Assembly (NCBI GenBank): GCA_041300525.1
Contig: JBGLNJ010000001.1
Coordinates: 1,240,001-1,304,000, forward strand
Direction: 5' to 3'
Length of the DNA: 64,000 nucleotides
Source: JBGLNJ01 sp041300525
Lineage (GTDB): Bacteria > Chloroflexota > Anaerolineae > Fen-1058
A model generated the notes under the pieces. That model was given only the letters and a program-made list of their open reading frames with translations, did no database searches and was not told where the DNA came from. This document shows, piece by piece, positions 46,912-54,560 of this stretch. Every line of letters begins with the position of its first letter. The stretch's first letter is position 1. The position numbers and the translations under genes are program-made.

Positions 46912-49035
46912 GTGATAACAGAACAAGACCTCATCTCCCAACAAACGACCGTTTTTCTTTCCGGCCCGGCCGGCGCAGGCAAGACGACCCTCGCCGTCCG
47001 GCGATTGCGCGCGCTGCTCGACGCGGGCACGCCGGGCGATTCGATCCTGGTGTTTGCGCCGCAGCGCAGTCTCCTGCGCCCTTACCAGGATGAACTGGAG
47101 CAGGCCGACCTTCCGCCTGGCAGCCGCCCGCTGCTGTTGACCATCGGCGGGCTGGCGCGGCAGATGGTGGATTTGTTCTGGCCGGGCGTGGCCGGCGCCG
47201 CCGGATTCGCGCACCCCACTGCGCCGCCGGTTTTCCTCACGCTCGAAACGGCGCAGTATTACATGGCCCGCGTGGTTGACCCGCTGATGAGTGAGGCCGG
47301 GTATTTTGAGGGTGTTCGCCTCCAGCATCCTCGCCTCTACAGCCAGATTCTCGACAACCTCAACAAGGCGGCGCTCGTCGGTTTTCCGCACACGGAAATC
47401 GGCGACCGGCTCAAGCTGGCATGGAGTGGAGAGCCACGCCGCGCCGTTGTGTTCGCTCAGGCGCAGGACGCGGCCGTCCGCTTCCGCCGCTTTTGCCTGC
47501 AAAATAACCTGCTCGACTTTTCGCTCCAGATGGAAATCCTCACGCGCCAGCTCTTGCCCGCCGATTGGTTCCGCCATTATCTGTTCGGCCAATATCACCA
47601 CCTGATCGCGGACAATGTGGAAGAAGAGCCACCCGTGACGCATGACCTGTTGCGCGATTGGCTGCCGCGCTGCGAGTCGGCGTTGCTCGTCTACGACGAT
47701 GGCGCGGGCTATCGCAGTTTCCTGGGCGCAGACCCACAGGGCGCACTGGCGTTGCGGGACGCCTGCCGCGAGCGCGTCGAGTTGACACACTCTCGCGTGA
47801 CCTCGTCCAACCTGGACGCGCTGGCAGAAACCATGTCGCAAGTTGCAGGTCGCAGATCGATCCTCCGACCTCCGACATCCGACATCCGAAATGTTCTCAG
47901 CTATGGCGGCGGCAAATTTCACCCGCAAATGCTCGATTGGGTCGCGGACGAGATCGCGCGGCTCACCCATGAGGAGGGCGTCGCGCCGGGCGAGATGGTC
48001 GTGCTGGTGCCGTTCTTGAGCGATGCGCTCCGCTTTGCGTTGGCCGACCGGCTGGCGCGCAAGAATATTCCGACGCGCTCGCTGCGCCCCTCGCGCGCGC
48101 TCAACGACGAACCGGCTGCCCGCTGCCTGTTGACGCTCGCCGCATTGGCCCACCCGGATTGGAACATCACCCCCGTCACGTCCGACGTGGCCCACGCGCT
48201 TTCACTTTCGATTGACGGGCTGGACGCGGCGCGCGCGCATCTGCTGGCTCAACGCACATACGCCGAAAGGCCAGGGCGATTGCGCCCCTTCGATGGATTG
48301 AACGTCGATCTCCAGGATCGCATCGGGTTCGGCGTGGGGCAGCGGTACGATCACCTCCGCCAGTGGCTGGAGGATTATGCCGGGCACACGTCGCCGCTCG
48401 ATCATTTCCTCAGCCGACTGTTTGGCGAGATCATCTCGCAGCCGGGTTTTGGCTTTCATCGCAACCTGGACGCGGGCCGCGTGGCGGCGGGGCTGGTGGC
48501 TTCGGCGAAAAAGTTCCGCCAGGTCGTTGGGAAGGATGAAGGCGGAGGGCTAAAGGATGAAATCGGAAAAGCGTACGTTGAGATGGTGCAGAGCGGCGTG
48601 ATTGCCGCGCAGCAATACGTCAAAGAAGACGGAGAGGCCGTGCTGCTCGCGCCAGCGTACACGTTCCTGTTGCACAATCGGCCCGTGGATGTCCAGTTCT
48701 GGATCAACGCAGGCAGCCCCGGCTGGTGGGAACGGCTGTACCAGCCGCTCACGCATCCCTACGTCCTCACACGCCGCTGGGAAGCGGGGCGCAAATGGAC
48801 GGATGAGGACGAGCAGGCCGCGCGCCAACTCACGTTGAGCCGGTTGACGCAAGGCTTGCTCCGCCGCTGCCGCAAGAAAATCTACCTGGCGTGGAGCCAG
48901 CTCAACGAGCAAGGCTTTGAAGAGCGAGGGCCGCTGTTGATGATAGCGCAGCAAATTTTGCGCCACTTGCCTTCCAGTGATCAGTCAATCAGTGATCAGT
49001 CAACCAGTCAATCAGCCCATCAAGTGACCGAGTAA
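46912..49035 (+). CDS. AddB/UvrD-like P-loop protein, helicase-nuclease partner
   Basis: 707 residues from GTG 46912 (MITEQDLISQQ). Walker A GPAGAGKTT at residues 18-26. The Walker-B region is degenerate (LIADNVEEEPP) and canonical motif III (GDPNQ-type) is absent, as in AddB-like subunits. GEMVVLVPFLSDALRFALADRL resembles motif IV. No C-terminal Fe-S nuclease cysteines are seen. It probably works with the UvrD-like helicase encoded next in recombination repair. Its last codons (SSDQSISDQSTSQSAHQVTE) and an internal stretch (ILRPPTSDIRNV, 47860-47890) are encoded by heptamer repeats that also fill the spacer. Confidence 0.75.
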   Translation: MITEQDLISQQTTVFLSGPAGAGKTTLAVRRLRALLDAGTPGDSILVFAPQRSLLRPYQDELEQADLPPGSRPLLLTIGGLARQMVDLFWPGVAGAAGFAHPTAPPVFLTLETAQYYMARVVDPLMSEAGYFEGVRLQHPRLYSQILDNLNKAALVGFPHTEIGDRLKLAWSGEPRRAVVFAQAQDAAVRFRRFCLQNNLLDFSLQMEILTRQLLPADWFRHYLFGQYHHLIADNVEEEPPVTHDLLRDWLPRCESALLVYDDGAGYRSFLGADPQGALALRDACRERVELTHSRVTSSNLDALAETMSQVAGRRSILRPPTSDIRNVLSYGGGKFHPQMLDWVADEIARLTHEEGVAPGEMVVLVPFLSDALRFALADRLARKNIPTRSLRPSRALNDEPAARCLLTLAALAHPDWNITPVTSDVAHALSLSIDGLDAARAHLLAQRTYAERPGRLRPFDGLNVDLQDRIGFGVGQRYDHLRQWLEDYAGHTSPLDHFLSRLFGEIISQPGFGFHRNLDAGRVAAGLVASAKKFRQVVGKDEGGGLKDEIGKAYVEMVQSGVIAAQQYVKEDGEAVLLAPAYTFLLHNRPVDVQFWINAGSPGWWERLYQPLTHPYVLTRRWEAGRKWTDEDEQAARQLTLSRLTQGLLRRCRKKIYLAWSQLNEQGFEERGPLLMIAQQILRHLPSSDQSISDQSTSQSAHQVTE

Positions 49036-49090
49036 CTGAGTGACTGATTGACTGGGTAACTGAGTGACTGATTGACCAAGTAACTGAGTA
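48978..49090. repeat. heptamer tandem repeat (GTAACTGAGTGACTGATTGA type)
   Basis: Sixteen or so degenerate 7-mers (AGTGACT, GATTGAC, GAGTAAC and similar) run from inside the end of the AddB-like gene across the spacer to 4 bp before the next ATG. The same type forms codons inside the glycosidase gene at 8680-8745. Confidence 0.75.
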
Positions 49091-49093
49091 ACT

Positions 49094-51397
49094 ATGTTCC
49101 AACCCAGACCTGCGCAAGAAGAAATTCTGAAATATATCGGCGGGCGGATGGGCGTCTCGGCGGTGCCGGGCAGCGGCAAGACGTACACGCTTTCGTACCT
49201 GGCCGCCAAGCTGGTCAAGGATTACGTCCGCGACGACCAAGAAGTCCTCATCGTCACGTTTGCCAATTCGGCGGTAGATAATTTCCAACGTCGCATCCGC
49301 GAGTTCTTGAAACAAGAGCAGGGTCTGCTCCCCGACGTGGGCTATCGCGTCCGCACGCTGCACGGCCTGGCGAACGACATCATCCACGAGCGCCCTGCGC
49401 TGTTGGGCCTGCCGGAAGATTTTCAAATCGCCGATGAGCGCGAATCCAACCAGATCCTCGACGACATCGTGGCGAGTTGGGTGCGCAGCAATCCCGAAGC
49501 GTTGGAAGAATTCATCGCGGAAGATGTGTCCGACGACAAGCGCCGCTGGATCGAGCGGGAAAAGTGGCCGGAGCTGGTGCGCGCCGTCGCCGCGAGTTTT
49601 ATCCGCCGCGCCAAAGATTTGCAGGCCACGCCCGCCGAGTTGCGAACAAAGCTGCCGGACTGGCACGGCGATTGGCGGCTGGCGCGGATGGGGCTGGAGG
49701 TTTACGAAGACTATTCGCGCGCGCTGGCGTACCGCGGCCAGGTGGACTTTGATGACTTGGTGCGGCTGGCGTTGGAAGCACTCTTAATTGATGCCGGGCT
49801 GACGGCGCGGCTCCAGGCGCGCTGGCCGTACATCCTGGAAGACGAGGCGCAAGACAGCAGCGAGTTGCAGGAAAGGATTTTGAGAATTCTAACCACCCCC
49901 ATCCCCAACCCTTCCCCCGTCGGGCAAAGATCGCCCGACAGGGGAAGGGAGCAGATTCCTCTCCTGCTTGCGGGTGAGGGTTGGGTGCGCGTGGGCGACC
50001 CGAACCAGTCCATCAACACCACGTTCACCACGTCGGACATCCGCTTCCTCAACCGCTTCCTGGACGAAGAGGGCGTCGTGGATCGCCCGCTGTACAATTC
50101 GGGCCGCTCGACGCAGCGCATCATTGACCTGGCAAATCATCTCGTGGATTGGACGGCGAGCGCGCACCCGCACGCCGTCGTGCGGCAAGACGCCTTCCGC
50201 TTTCAGCACATCGAGCCGACGCCGCCCGACGATCCGCAGCCCAACCCGCTGGACAGTCACGACCTCGTCGTGACGTTCTATCACAAGCCGCTCTCGCCCG
50301 ACAAAGAGTTGGACCTGGTCGTCAGTTCATTGGCGCGCTGGCTGCCCGAGCACGCCGACCAGACCGCCGCCGTGCTCGTGCCGGATAACAGCCGGGGCTA
50401 TAAACTCGTCGAGCGATTGGAGCGCCAGAAAATCCCGCACGACGATCACCTGAACACGACCGCGTCCACACGCAAAGCCGCCGACGCGATCGGCAGCGTG
50501 CTGCACTACCTGGCCTCACCGCTGAACGGAGGGCTGCTTTCAAACGTCTACAAGCACTGGGCCGGCGAAGAAGGCGATGGCGAGCGCCGCAAAGCCATCC
50601 TCACCGCGTTGCGCCGCTGCGATGAAGTGGAAGCCTTCCTCTGGCCGCGCCCCGATCGTGACTGGCTGGCCGATCAGCCCATCGCATCCGACGACGAGGC
50701 GCAGCGCAGCCTGGCGCGCTTCCGCGCGTTCGTTCGCCGCTGGCTGGATGCGTCCGCGCTGCCGGTGGATCAACTCGTGCTGACGTTGGCGCAAGACCTG
50801 TACCACGAGCCGTCTGACCTGGCGCTGGCGCACAAGATCGCCATCGTCTTGCGCGGGCTGAGCGCGAGTCGTCCCGAATGGCGGCTTTCTGATTTGGCGA
50901 ATGAGCTGACGCAGATCGCGCGGAACCGGCAGCGCTTTGCCGGCTTTAGCGACGACGACGTGAGCTTTACGCCCAAGCCAGGCAAGGTGACGGTCACGAC
51001 GATGCACAAAGCCAAGGGGCTGGAATGGGATCGCGTTTACCTGGTGGGCGTGAACAACTATGACTTTCCATCCGTCGAGCCGCACGATGTGTACCGGGGC
51101 GAGCGGGCGTTCGTCCGCAGCGGGCTGAACCTGGAAGCCGAAGCCGTCGCGCAACTGGAGGCGCTGCGCGACCCTGATCCGCGCAAGGTGGCGCAGTACG
51201 TCGCGGGGTCAGCCACCTATCGCGCGCGGATCGAGTACACCGAGGAACGCTTGCGGCTGCTTTACGTGGGCATCACGCGCGCCAAGAAGGAGCTCGTCGT
51301 CACGTGGAACGTGGGCGGATTCGAGAACGCGCGCAAGCAGGCCGCCGCACCATTTTTGGCGTTGTATACGTGGCAACAGATGAACCAGGAGAAATAA
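49094..51397 (+). CDS. UvrD/PcrA-family superfamily 1 helicase with in-frame repeat insertion
   Basis: 767 residues. Motifs: Q motif RPAQEEIL, Walker A AVPGSGKT (23-30), Ia VTFANSAVDNF, motif II LEDEAQDSS (Asp250-Glu251), motif III VGDPNQSIN (301-308), IV NSGRSTQRIIDLANHL, V VTTMHKAKGLEWDRVYLVGVNN and VI RLLYVGITRAKKELV. Between motifs II and III lie about 30 extra residues (PNPSPVGQRSPDRGREQIP...) encoded by a palindromic repeat at 49897-49988. The protein unwinds DNA, probably with the AddB-like partner. No RBS is visible because the heptamer repeat reaches the start, so coupling is unclear. Confidence 0.88.
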   Translation: MFQPRPAQEEILKYIGGRMGVSAVPGSGKTYTLSYLAAKLVKDYVRDDQEVLIVTFANSAVDNFQRRIREFLKQEQGLLPDVGYRVRTLHGLANDIIHERPALLGLPEDFQIADERESNQILDDIVASWVRSNPEALEEFIAEDVSDDKRRWIEREKWPELVRAVAASFIRRAKDLQATPAELRTKLPDWHGDWRLARMGLEVYEDYSRALAYRGQVDFDDLVRLALEALLIDAGLTARLQARWPYILEDEAQDSSELQERILRILTTPIPNPSPVGQRSPDRGREQIPLLLAGEGWVRVGDPNQSINTTFTTSDIRFLNRFLDEEGVVDRPLYNSGRSTQRIIDLANHLVDWTASAHPHAVVRQDAFRFQHIEPTPPDDPQPNPLDSHDLVVTFYHKPLSPDKELDLVVSSLARWLPEHADQTAAVLVPDNSRGYKLVERLERQKIPHDDHLNTTASTRKAADAIGSVLHYLASPLNGGLLSNVYKHWAGEEGDGERRKAILTALRRCDEVEAFLWPRPDRDWLADQPIASDDEAQRSLARFRAFVRRWLDASALPVDQLVLTLAQDLYHEPSDLALAHKIAIVLRGLSASRPEWRLSDLANELTQIARNRQRFAGFSDDDVSFTPKPGKVTVTTMHKAKGLEWDRVYLVGVNNYDFPSVEPHDVYRGERAFVRSGLNLEAEAVAQLEALRDPDPRKVAQYVAGSATYRARIEYTEERLRLLYVGITRAKKELVVTWNVGGFENARKQAAAPFLALYTWQQMNQEK
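49897..49988. repeat. palindromic repeat inserted in frame in the helicase gene
   Basis: A long imperfect palindrome: 49909-49925 pairs with 49933-49949 (17-bp arms with one mismatch, CCCTTCCCC and GTCGGGC blocks), flanked by CCATCCCCAACC and GGTGAGGGTTGGG. It is typical of intergenic repeats but here keeps the frame open. Confidence 0.8.
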
Positions 51398-51400
51398 GAA

Positions 51401-51431
51401 AACCTCCGAGGTTTGGGAAACCTCGGAGGTT
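51401..51431. terminator. bidirectional terminator between convergent genes
   Basis: AACCTCCGAGGTTT / AAACCTCGGAGGTT, a perfect 14-bp stem with GGG loop, 3 bp after the helicase stop and 10 bp before the end of the minus-strand gene. Confidence 0.85.
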
Positions 51432-51441
51432 GGGATGTCCA

Positions 51442-51681
51442 TCAGCGCAGCCTGGCTTCTTCACGGGCACGCTCGGCGGCGCGTTCTTCCAACAGGGCTT
51501 GCGTCAAGGACGGTTCGCCGCGATACTTGCCAAACGTCTCATGGATGAAGGCGAGTTGTTCTTTGCGCGTGTATTCAGGCTTGGGCTGGCCCAGGGCGAC
51601 GATTTTCAAGACCGCCTCGTATAGCTCGGGCGTCAAGATGATGGTGGCGCCCTGCGGCGTAATCAGGCGAGGCTGTTCCAT
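51442..51681 (-). CDS. small antitoxin-like protein
   Basis: 79 residues. ATG 51681 has RBS AGGAGGTG 4 nt upstream and a TATAAT box at 51700-51705 (minus strand). The start MEQPRLITPQGATIILTPELYEAVLKIV looks like a short DNA-binding or dimerisation domain of VapB/AbrB-like antitoxins; the C-terminus is a long charged helix (LLEERAAERAREEARLR). No toxin gene is adjacent, so a toxin-antitoxin role is not shown. Confidence 0.65.
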   Translation of the reverse strand: MEQPRLITPQGATIILTPELYEAVLKIVALGQPKPEYTRKEQLAFIHETFGKYRGEPSLTQALLEERAAERAREEARLR

Positions 51682-51733
51682 GCTGCACCTCCTGCGGCAA
51701 TTATAACATGGAGCGTTGTTTTTGGCGGAGGCT

Positions 51734-51820
51734 CGGGCGGATTCGAGAACGCGCAAGGCCGCTATCCCATAGCGGCCCGCCGCGCCGTTCTTCGCCTGGC
51801 GTTGTGTACGTGGCAACTTG
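51734..51820 (+). pseudogene. degraded copy of the UvrD-like gene end
   Basis: GGGCGGATTCGAGAACGCGC and, later, TGGCGTTGTGTACGTGGCAAC match the last 90 bp of the helicase gene (51313-51376), with a short palindrome (GGCCGCTATCCCATAGCGGCC-like) between. It is a remnant of a duplication. The stretch 51821-51947 shows nothing I can assign. Confidence 0.65.
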
Positions 51821-51947
51821 TACAAGACAGAGGAGATAGCTAGATTGACAACCATACCTGCGACTGCGCTCTCAATTCCGGCTTATTCTTCTGCGGTAAC
51901 CGTTCAGGAGTCCTGCTGCTGGGTGGACAAATTAGACTGCACTATCT

Positions 51948-52073
51948 ACTGGAGTTTAGAGTCAGTTTTGCCCACCCGCCACATATAGCGGATTTCAAAG
52001 CCGCAAAAAGCCATATATGGCGTTTGCGGAACGGTACGGCAGAACCGCTCAAGCGTGGGCTCTAAACTCCAGT
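51948..52073. repeat. inverted-repeat-bounded element, copy B, upstream of the RT gene
   Basis: 126 bp bounded by a perfect 14-bp inverted repeat (ACTGGAGTTTAGAG / CTCTAAACTCCAGT), with internal short palindromes (GCCATATATGGC; CCCAC...GTGGG). It shares its termini with copy A at 10392-10483, while the interiors differ. Confidence 0.75.
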
Positions 52074-52149
52074 ATCTATCCTACCCCAATAATGGTTTCT
52101 ATCATGTTCCTTTCATTCACGCTCTCAGTTGTGAACAAGGGGAAGAATC

Positions 52150-52584
52150 ATGACGACAGCACTAGAGTCTACTGAAAAGGCCTGGTTACGACAGTTCTTG
52201 GAAGATCACTTTAGCCTCAGTGAGCTAAAGTGTTTGGCTTTTGATTTGGGAATCAATTTCGAGCTATTCGCTTACCAGACAATACGAGAATTTCCTATCG
52301 AGTTAATCGCTCATTTGGAGCGTAGGGATCAACTAAGTTGTTTGGTGACTGAGGTTCTTCGATGTCGACCTGACGATAGATTGACTCACCAAATTGCCCC
52401 CATGTTCACCCCTCGACAAGATACAAATTATTGTATCCGAAGATTTGCTAAAGCTAGTGGACGTGCCCGAGCTGAAAGAGGATTTAGCTACGAGGTTCAA
52501 GGTGCCTCCACTGAATGTTGTGCTCATTGGTACAGCCAGGGGAAGTATGCACTGGTTGATCGGCTTACCAAGAGAATCGATTGA
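52150..52584 (+). CDS. EAD7-like effector-associated domain, N-terminal part of the RT protein (frameshifted)
   Basis: RBS AAGGGGAAG precedes ATG 52150. Residues about 10-80 (WLRQFLEDHFSLSELKCLAFDLGINFELFAY, then PIELIAHLERRDQLSCLVTEVLRCRPD) match the pattern of effector-associated domain 7, a small death-like adaptor domain of bacterial conflict proteins. After about IAPMFT (52405) this frame becomes unnatural, while the overlapping frame from about 52410 continues with plausible protein. Removing one C from the CCCC at about 52412-52415 joins both into one protein of about 690 residues. GC content is much lower than in the flanking genes. Confidence 0.7.
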   Translation: MTTALESTEKAWLRQFLEDHFSLSELKCLAFDLGINFELFAYQTIREFPIELIAHLERRDQLSCLVTEVLRCRPDDRLTHQIAPMFTPRQDTNYCIRRFAKASGRARAERGFSYEVQGASTECCAHWYSQGKYALVDRLTKRID

Positions 52585-54199
52585 TTGGCAAGTTCTGTCG
52601 GAGATTCGCAGCCTTGGCAATAGCAAATACCATGTTGTTTCAATTACTGCCTTTGATTCCTTGGATTTAGTTAGCCAGGAGACATGGCGTTCGGTGGCTT
52701 GTGACAAGCCACCCGTCCGAGAGCGTGATGTACTGCGTCCAGCCATCACTTGGGAGGATGCGTTAGAAGCAACTAGAAAGTCTCAACGTACTCCTCATAC
52801 GATCCCATCCGAACGGGCACCTTCTGCGTATGACGTGTTCATTAGCCCAGAGAATTTCAGACTCGCCTGGGAACGTGTTCGCTACTTTGACCGCCCTGAC
52901 TCAAGAGACTGGATCGGACTAAAGGCCTTTGCGGCCAACCGCGACCACGACCTTGAAGTGATTCGACACTCAATAATTGAGCGAACCTTTGAGCCTTCAT
53001 ATCCTGAGATCAGATACCTTCCCAAATCTTCACACACTTTACGCCCGATGGCAGTTCTAAGTATCAGTGATCGAGTTGTCTTCCAAGCCATAGCCAATGT
53101 AATATCAGAAAGAAGCCGACCTGCCCTATCGGTAGTTGCAAACCGTCAGTCCTTTGCAAACGTTCTGACCGATCCGGGTCAAAAGCCACTTTTCATACAC
53201 TGGAAACGTCAATATCGCCTTTTCCAAGAGAAGTTCTGCGAGCTCATCGAAGAAGGCAACTTATGGGTGGCAGAAACCGATGTAGCGGCCTTTTACGAGA
53301 CGATAGATCACGCGGTGTTGTTTAATGGGCTCATTGAGGATAGGTTCCTTGACGAACGCACTTTAGAATACCTCAAAGCATATCTGCCAGTGTGGGCCTC
53401 GGTACAAGCAGGAGGCAACGCCACTCGCGGCGTGCCCCAGGGATGTCTATCATCAGATCTACTTGCGAACATTTTTCTACACGGATTTGATCAAGATCTC
53501 GCATCGCAGGAATATCACTACATGCGATACGTTGATGACATCAGATTGCTTGCAAGAACTAGAGAAGCAGTACAGCGTGGCCTTATCCGTATCGACAGAA
53601 GCATGAAAACCAAGGGTTTGCTCTTGCAAACCAAAAAGACCACAGTACGGCAAGTCATTGACATCTCAGAAGAAGTCGATCGGATGGCTGCCCAGTTATC
53701 CGAGATCGATACCAGGCTAAATGAACCAGACCCATCTGAATTGCTACTCCCCGATCCACTCTTTGAGTCATCTTTGCACGATGTTGCAGTACTTGGGGAA
53801 GACTTTGCTGTCAGGGTCAAACAACCCGCACTATTTCATCTATCGATACAGGACAGATTGCTAGAGCTTTTCTGGCAAGCTAAACATTCCATTGATTCAA
53901 ACTCTGCCGATCCATTTGCCGAACGTCATCTTCGCTTCTGTTTGTGGCGTCTACGTCCCAATCCAGCTATTGTCAATGCAATACTGCCATACCTTGTCGA
54001 AAGGCCATGGCTCGGCGAAAGCATTTACCGGTATCTGCAACAGTGTAAGGGATTCGGAAAAAATAAAACATTCCAATTAAGAGAGGCGAGCTGGGATGTC
54101 AATAAACCATTTTTCAAGACCCGATACACGTTGAAGCATTGTGATTTGATATTTGCTGCCGCCCCCCACAGCCAGCCCATCACGAACAGCGCATCTTGA
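52394..54199 (+). CDS. reverse transcriptase of a putative defence/conflict system
   Basis: The frame has 601 codons; the TTG at 52394 is probably not a true start because the EAD7 part should be fused upstream. An alpha/beta domain (KIQIIVSEDLLKLV...VLIGTARGSMHWLIGLPRE, about 9-100) resembles a spacer domain frequent in conflict proteins. The RT palm follows: motifs 1-2 YLPKSSHTLRPMAVLSISDRVVFQAIANVI, A AETDVAAFYETIDH (Asp296), B TRGVPQGCLSSDLLANIFL, C YMRYVDDIRLL (Asp381-Asp382) and D KGLLLQTKKTTV. There is no maturase (X/HNH) domain, so it is not a group II intron protein. The last codons (after about HCDLIF, 54155) run into a foreign gene, so the C-terminus may be lost. Confidence 0.8.
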   Translation: MPPCSPLDKIQIIVSEDLLKLVDVPELKEDLATRFKVPPLNVVLIGTARGSMHWLIGLPRESIDWQVLSEIRSLGNSKYHVVSITAFDSLDLVSQETWRSVACDKPPVRERDVLRPAITWEDALEATRKSQRTPHTIPSERAPSAYDVFISPENFRLAWERVRYFDRPDSRDWIGLKAFAANRDHDLEVIRHSIIERTFEPSYPEIRYLPKSSHTLRPMAVLSISDRVVFQAIANVISERSRPALSVVANRQSFANVLTDPGQKPLFIHWKRQYRLFQEKFCELIEEGNLWVAETDVAAFYETIDHAVLFNGLIEDRFLDERTLEYLKAYLPVWASVQAGGNATRGVPQGCLSSDLLANIFLHGFDQDLASQEYHYMRYVDDIRLLARTREAVQRGLIRIDRSMKTKGLLLQTKKTTVRQVIDISEEVDRMAAQLSEIDTRLNEPDPSELLLPDPLFESSLHDVAVLGEDFAVRVKQPALFHLSIQDRLLELFWQAKHSIDSNSADPFAERHLRFCLWRLRPNPAIVNAILPYLVERPWLGESIYRYLQQCKGFGKNKTFQLREASWDVNKPFFKTRYTLKHCDLIFAAAPHSQPITNSAS

Positions 54200-54540
54200 C
54201 CCAACATCTGGTACAGCAGCGGTTCCAGCGTCAGCGCCGCCGCCGCAAAGATGGCGATGACCGGGCGATGGAGATGCAAGCTAATCCAGTATACAGCGAC
54301 AATGGACGCCAGCCAGCCCGCCACGCTCAAGATCATCCCGACTTGCGGGATGGACAAGCCGAGTCTGCCTGCTCCAGTCAGCAGCGCCAGATACAGCGGT
54401 GAAGCAGTCAGACCTGACAGGTCTCTCGCAGACTGAAAGGCCACGTAAGCGCGTTCGCCGGGCACATAGCCACGTGCGACCAGCAGCGCCAGCACGACCA
54501 TCAGACAAATGAGCAAGGGAAGCCAAAGAGTTTTGTTCAC
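54157..54540 (-). pseudogene. 5' part of a minus-strand membrane protein cut by the RT locus
   Basis: From ATG 54540 about 128 residues are natural: signal-like helix LWLPLLICLMVVLALLVARGYVPGERAYVAFQSARDLSG, then two or more helices (VGMILSVAGWLASIVAVYWISL; VIAIFAAAALTLEPLLYQML) ending GWLWGAAA. At about 54157 it enters the RT region and only 44 more codons follow before a stop. The palindrome AGACCTGACAGGTCT (54410-54424) is read in frame within it. It would be the last gene of the CotH/VTC cluster. A GT-C membrane protein is possible. Confidence 0.65.
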
Positions 54541-54560
54541 GGTGCATCACGCTGCGCGTT

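Noticed and set aside
48978..49090. Short regular repeats that might be a CRISPR array
   Set aside because: The units are 7 bp, degenerate and contiguous without spacers; no cas genes are near.
51442..51681. Toxin-antitoxin pair
   Set aside because: Only an antitoxin-like protein is seen; no toxin gene overlaps or adjoins it.
51948..52150. Retron msr-msd RNA upstream of the RT
   Set aside because: The bounding inverted repeats recur at 10392 without any RT, and the RT motifs are not clearly retron-like. Kept only as a possibility in the findings.
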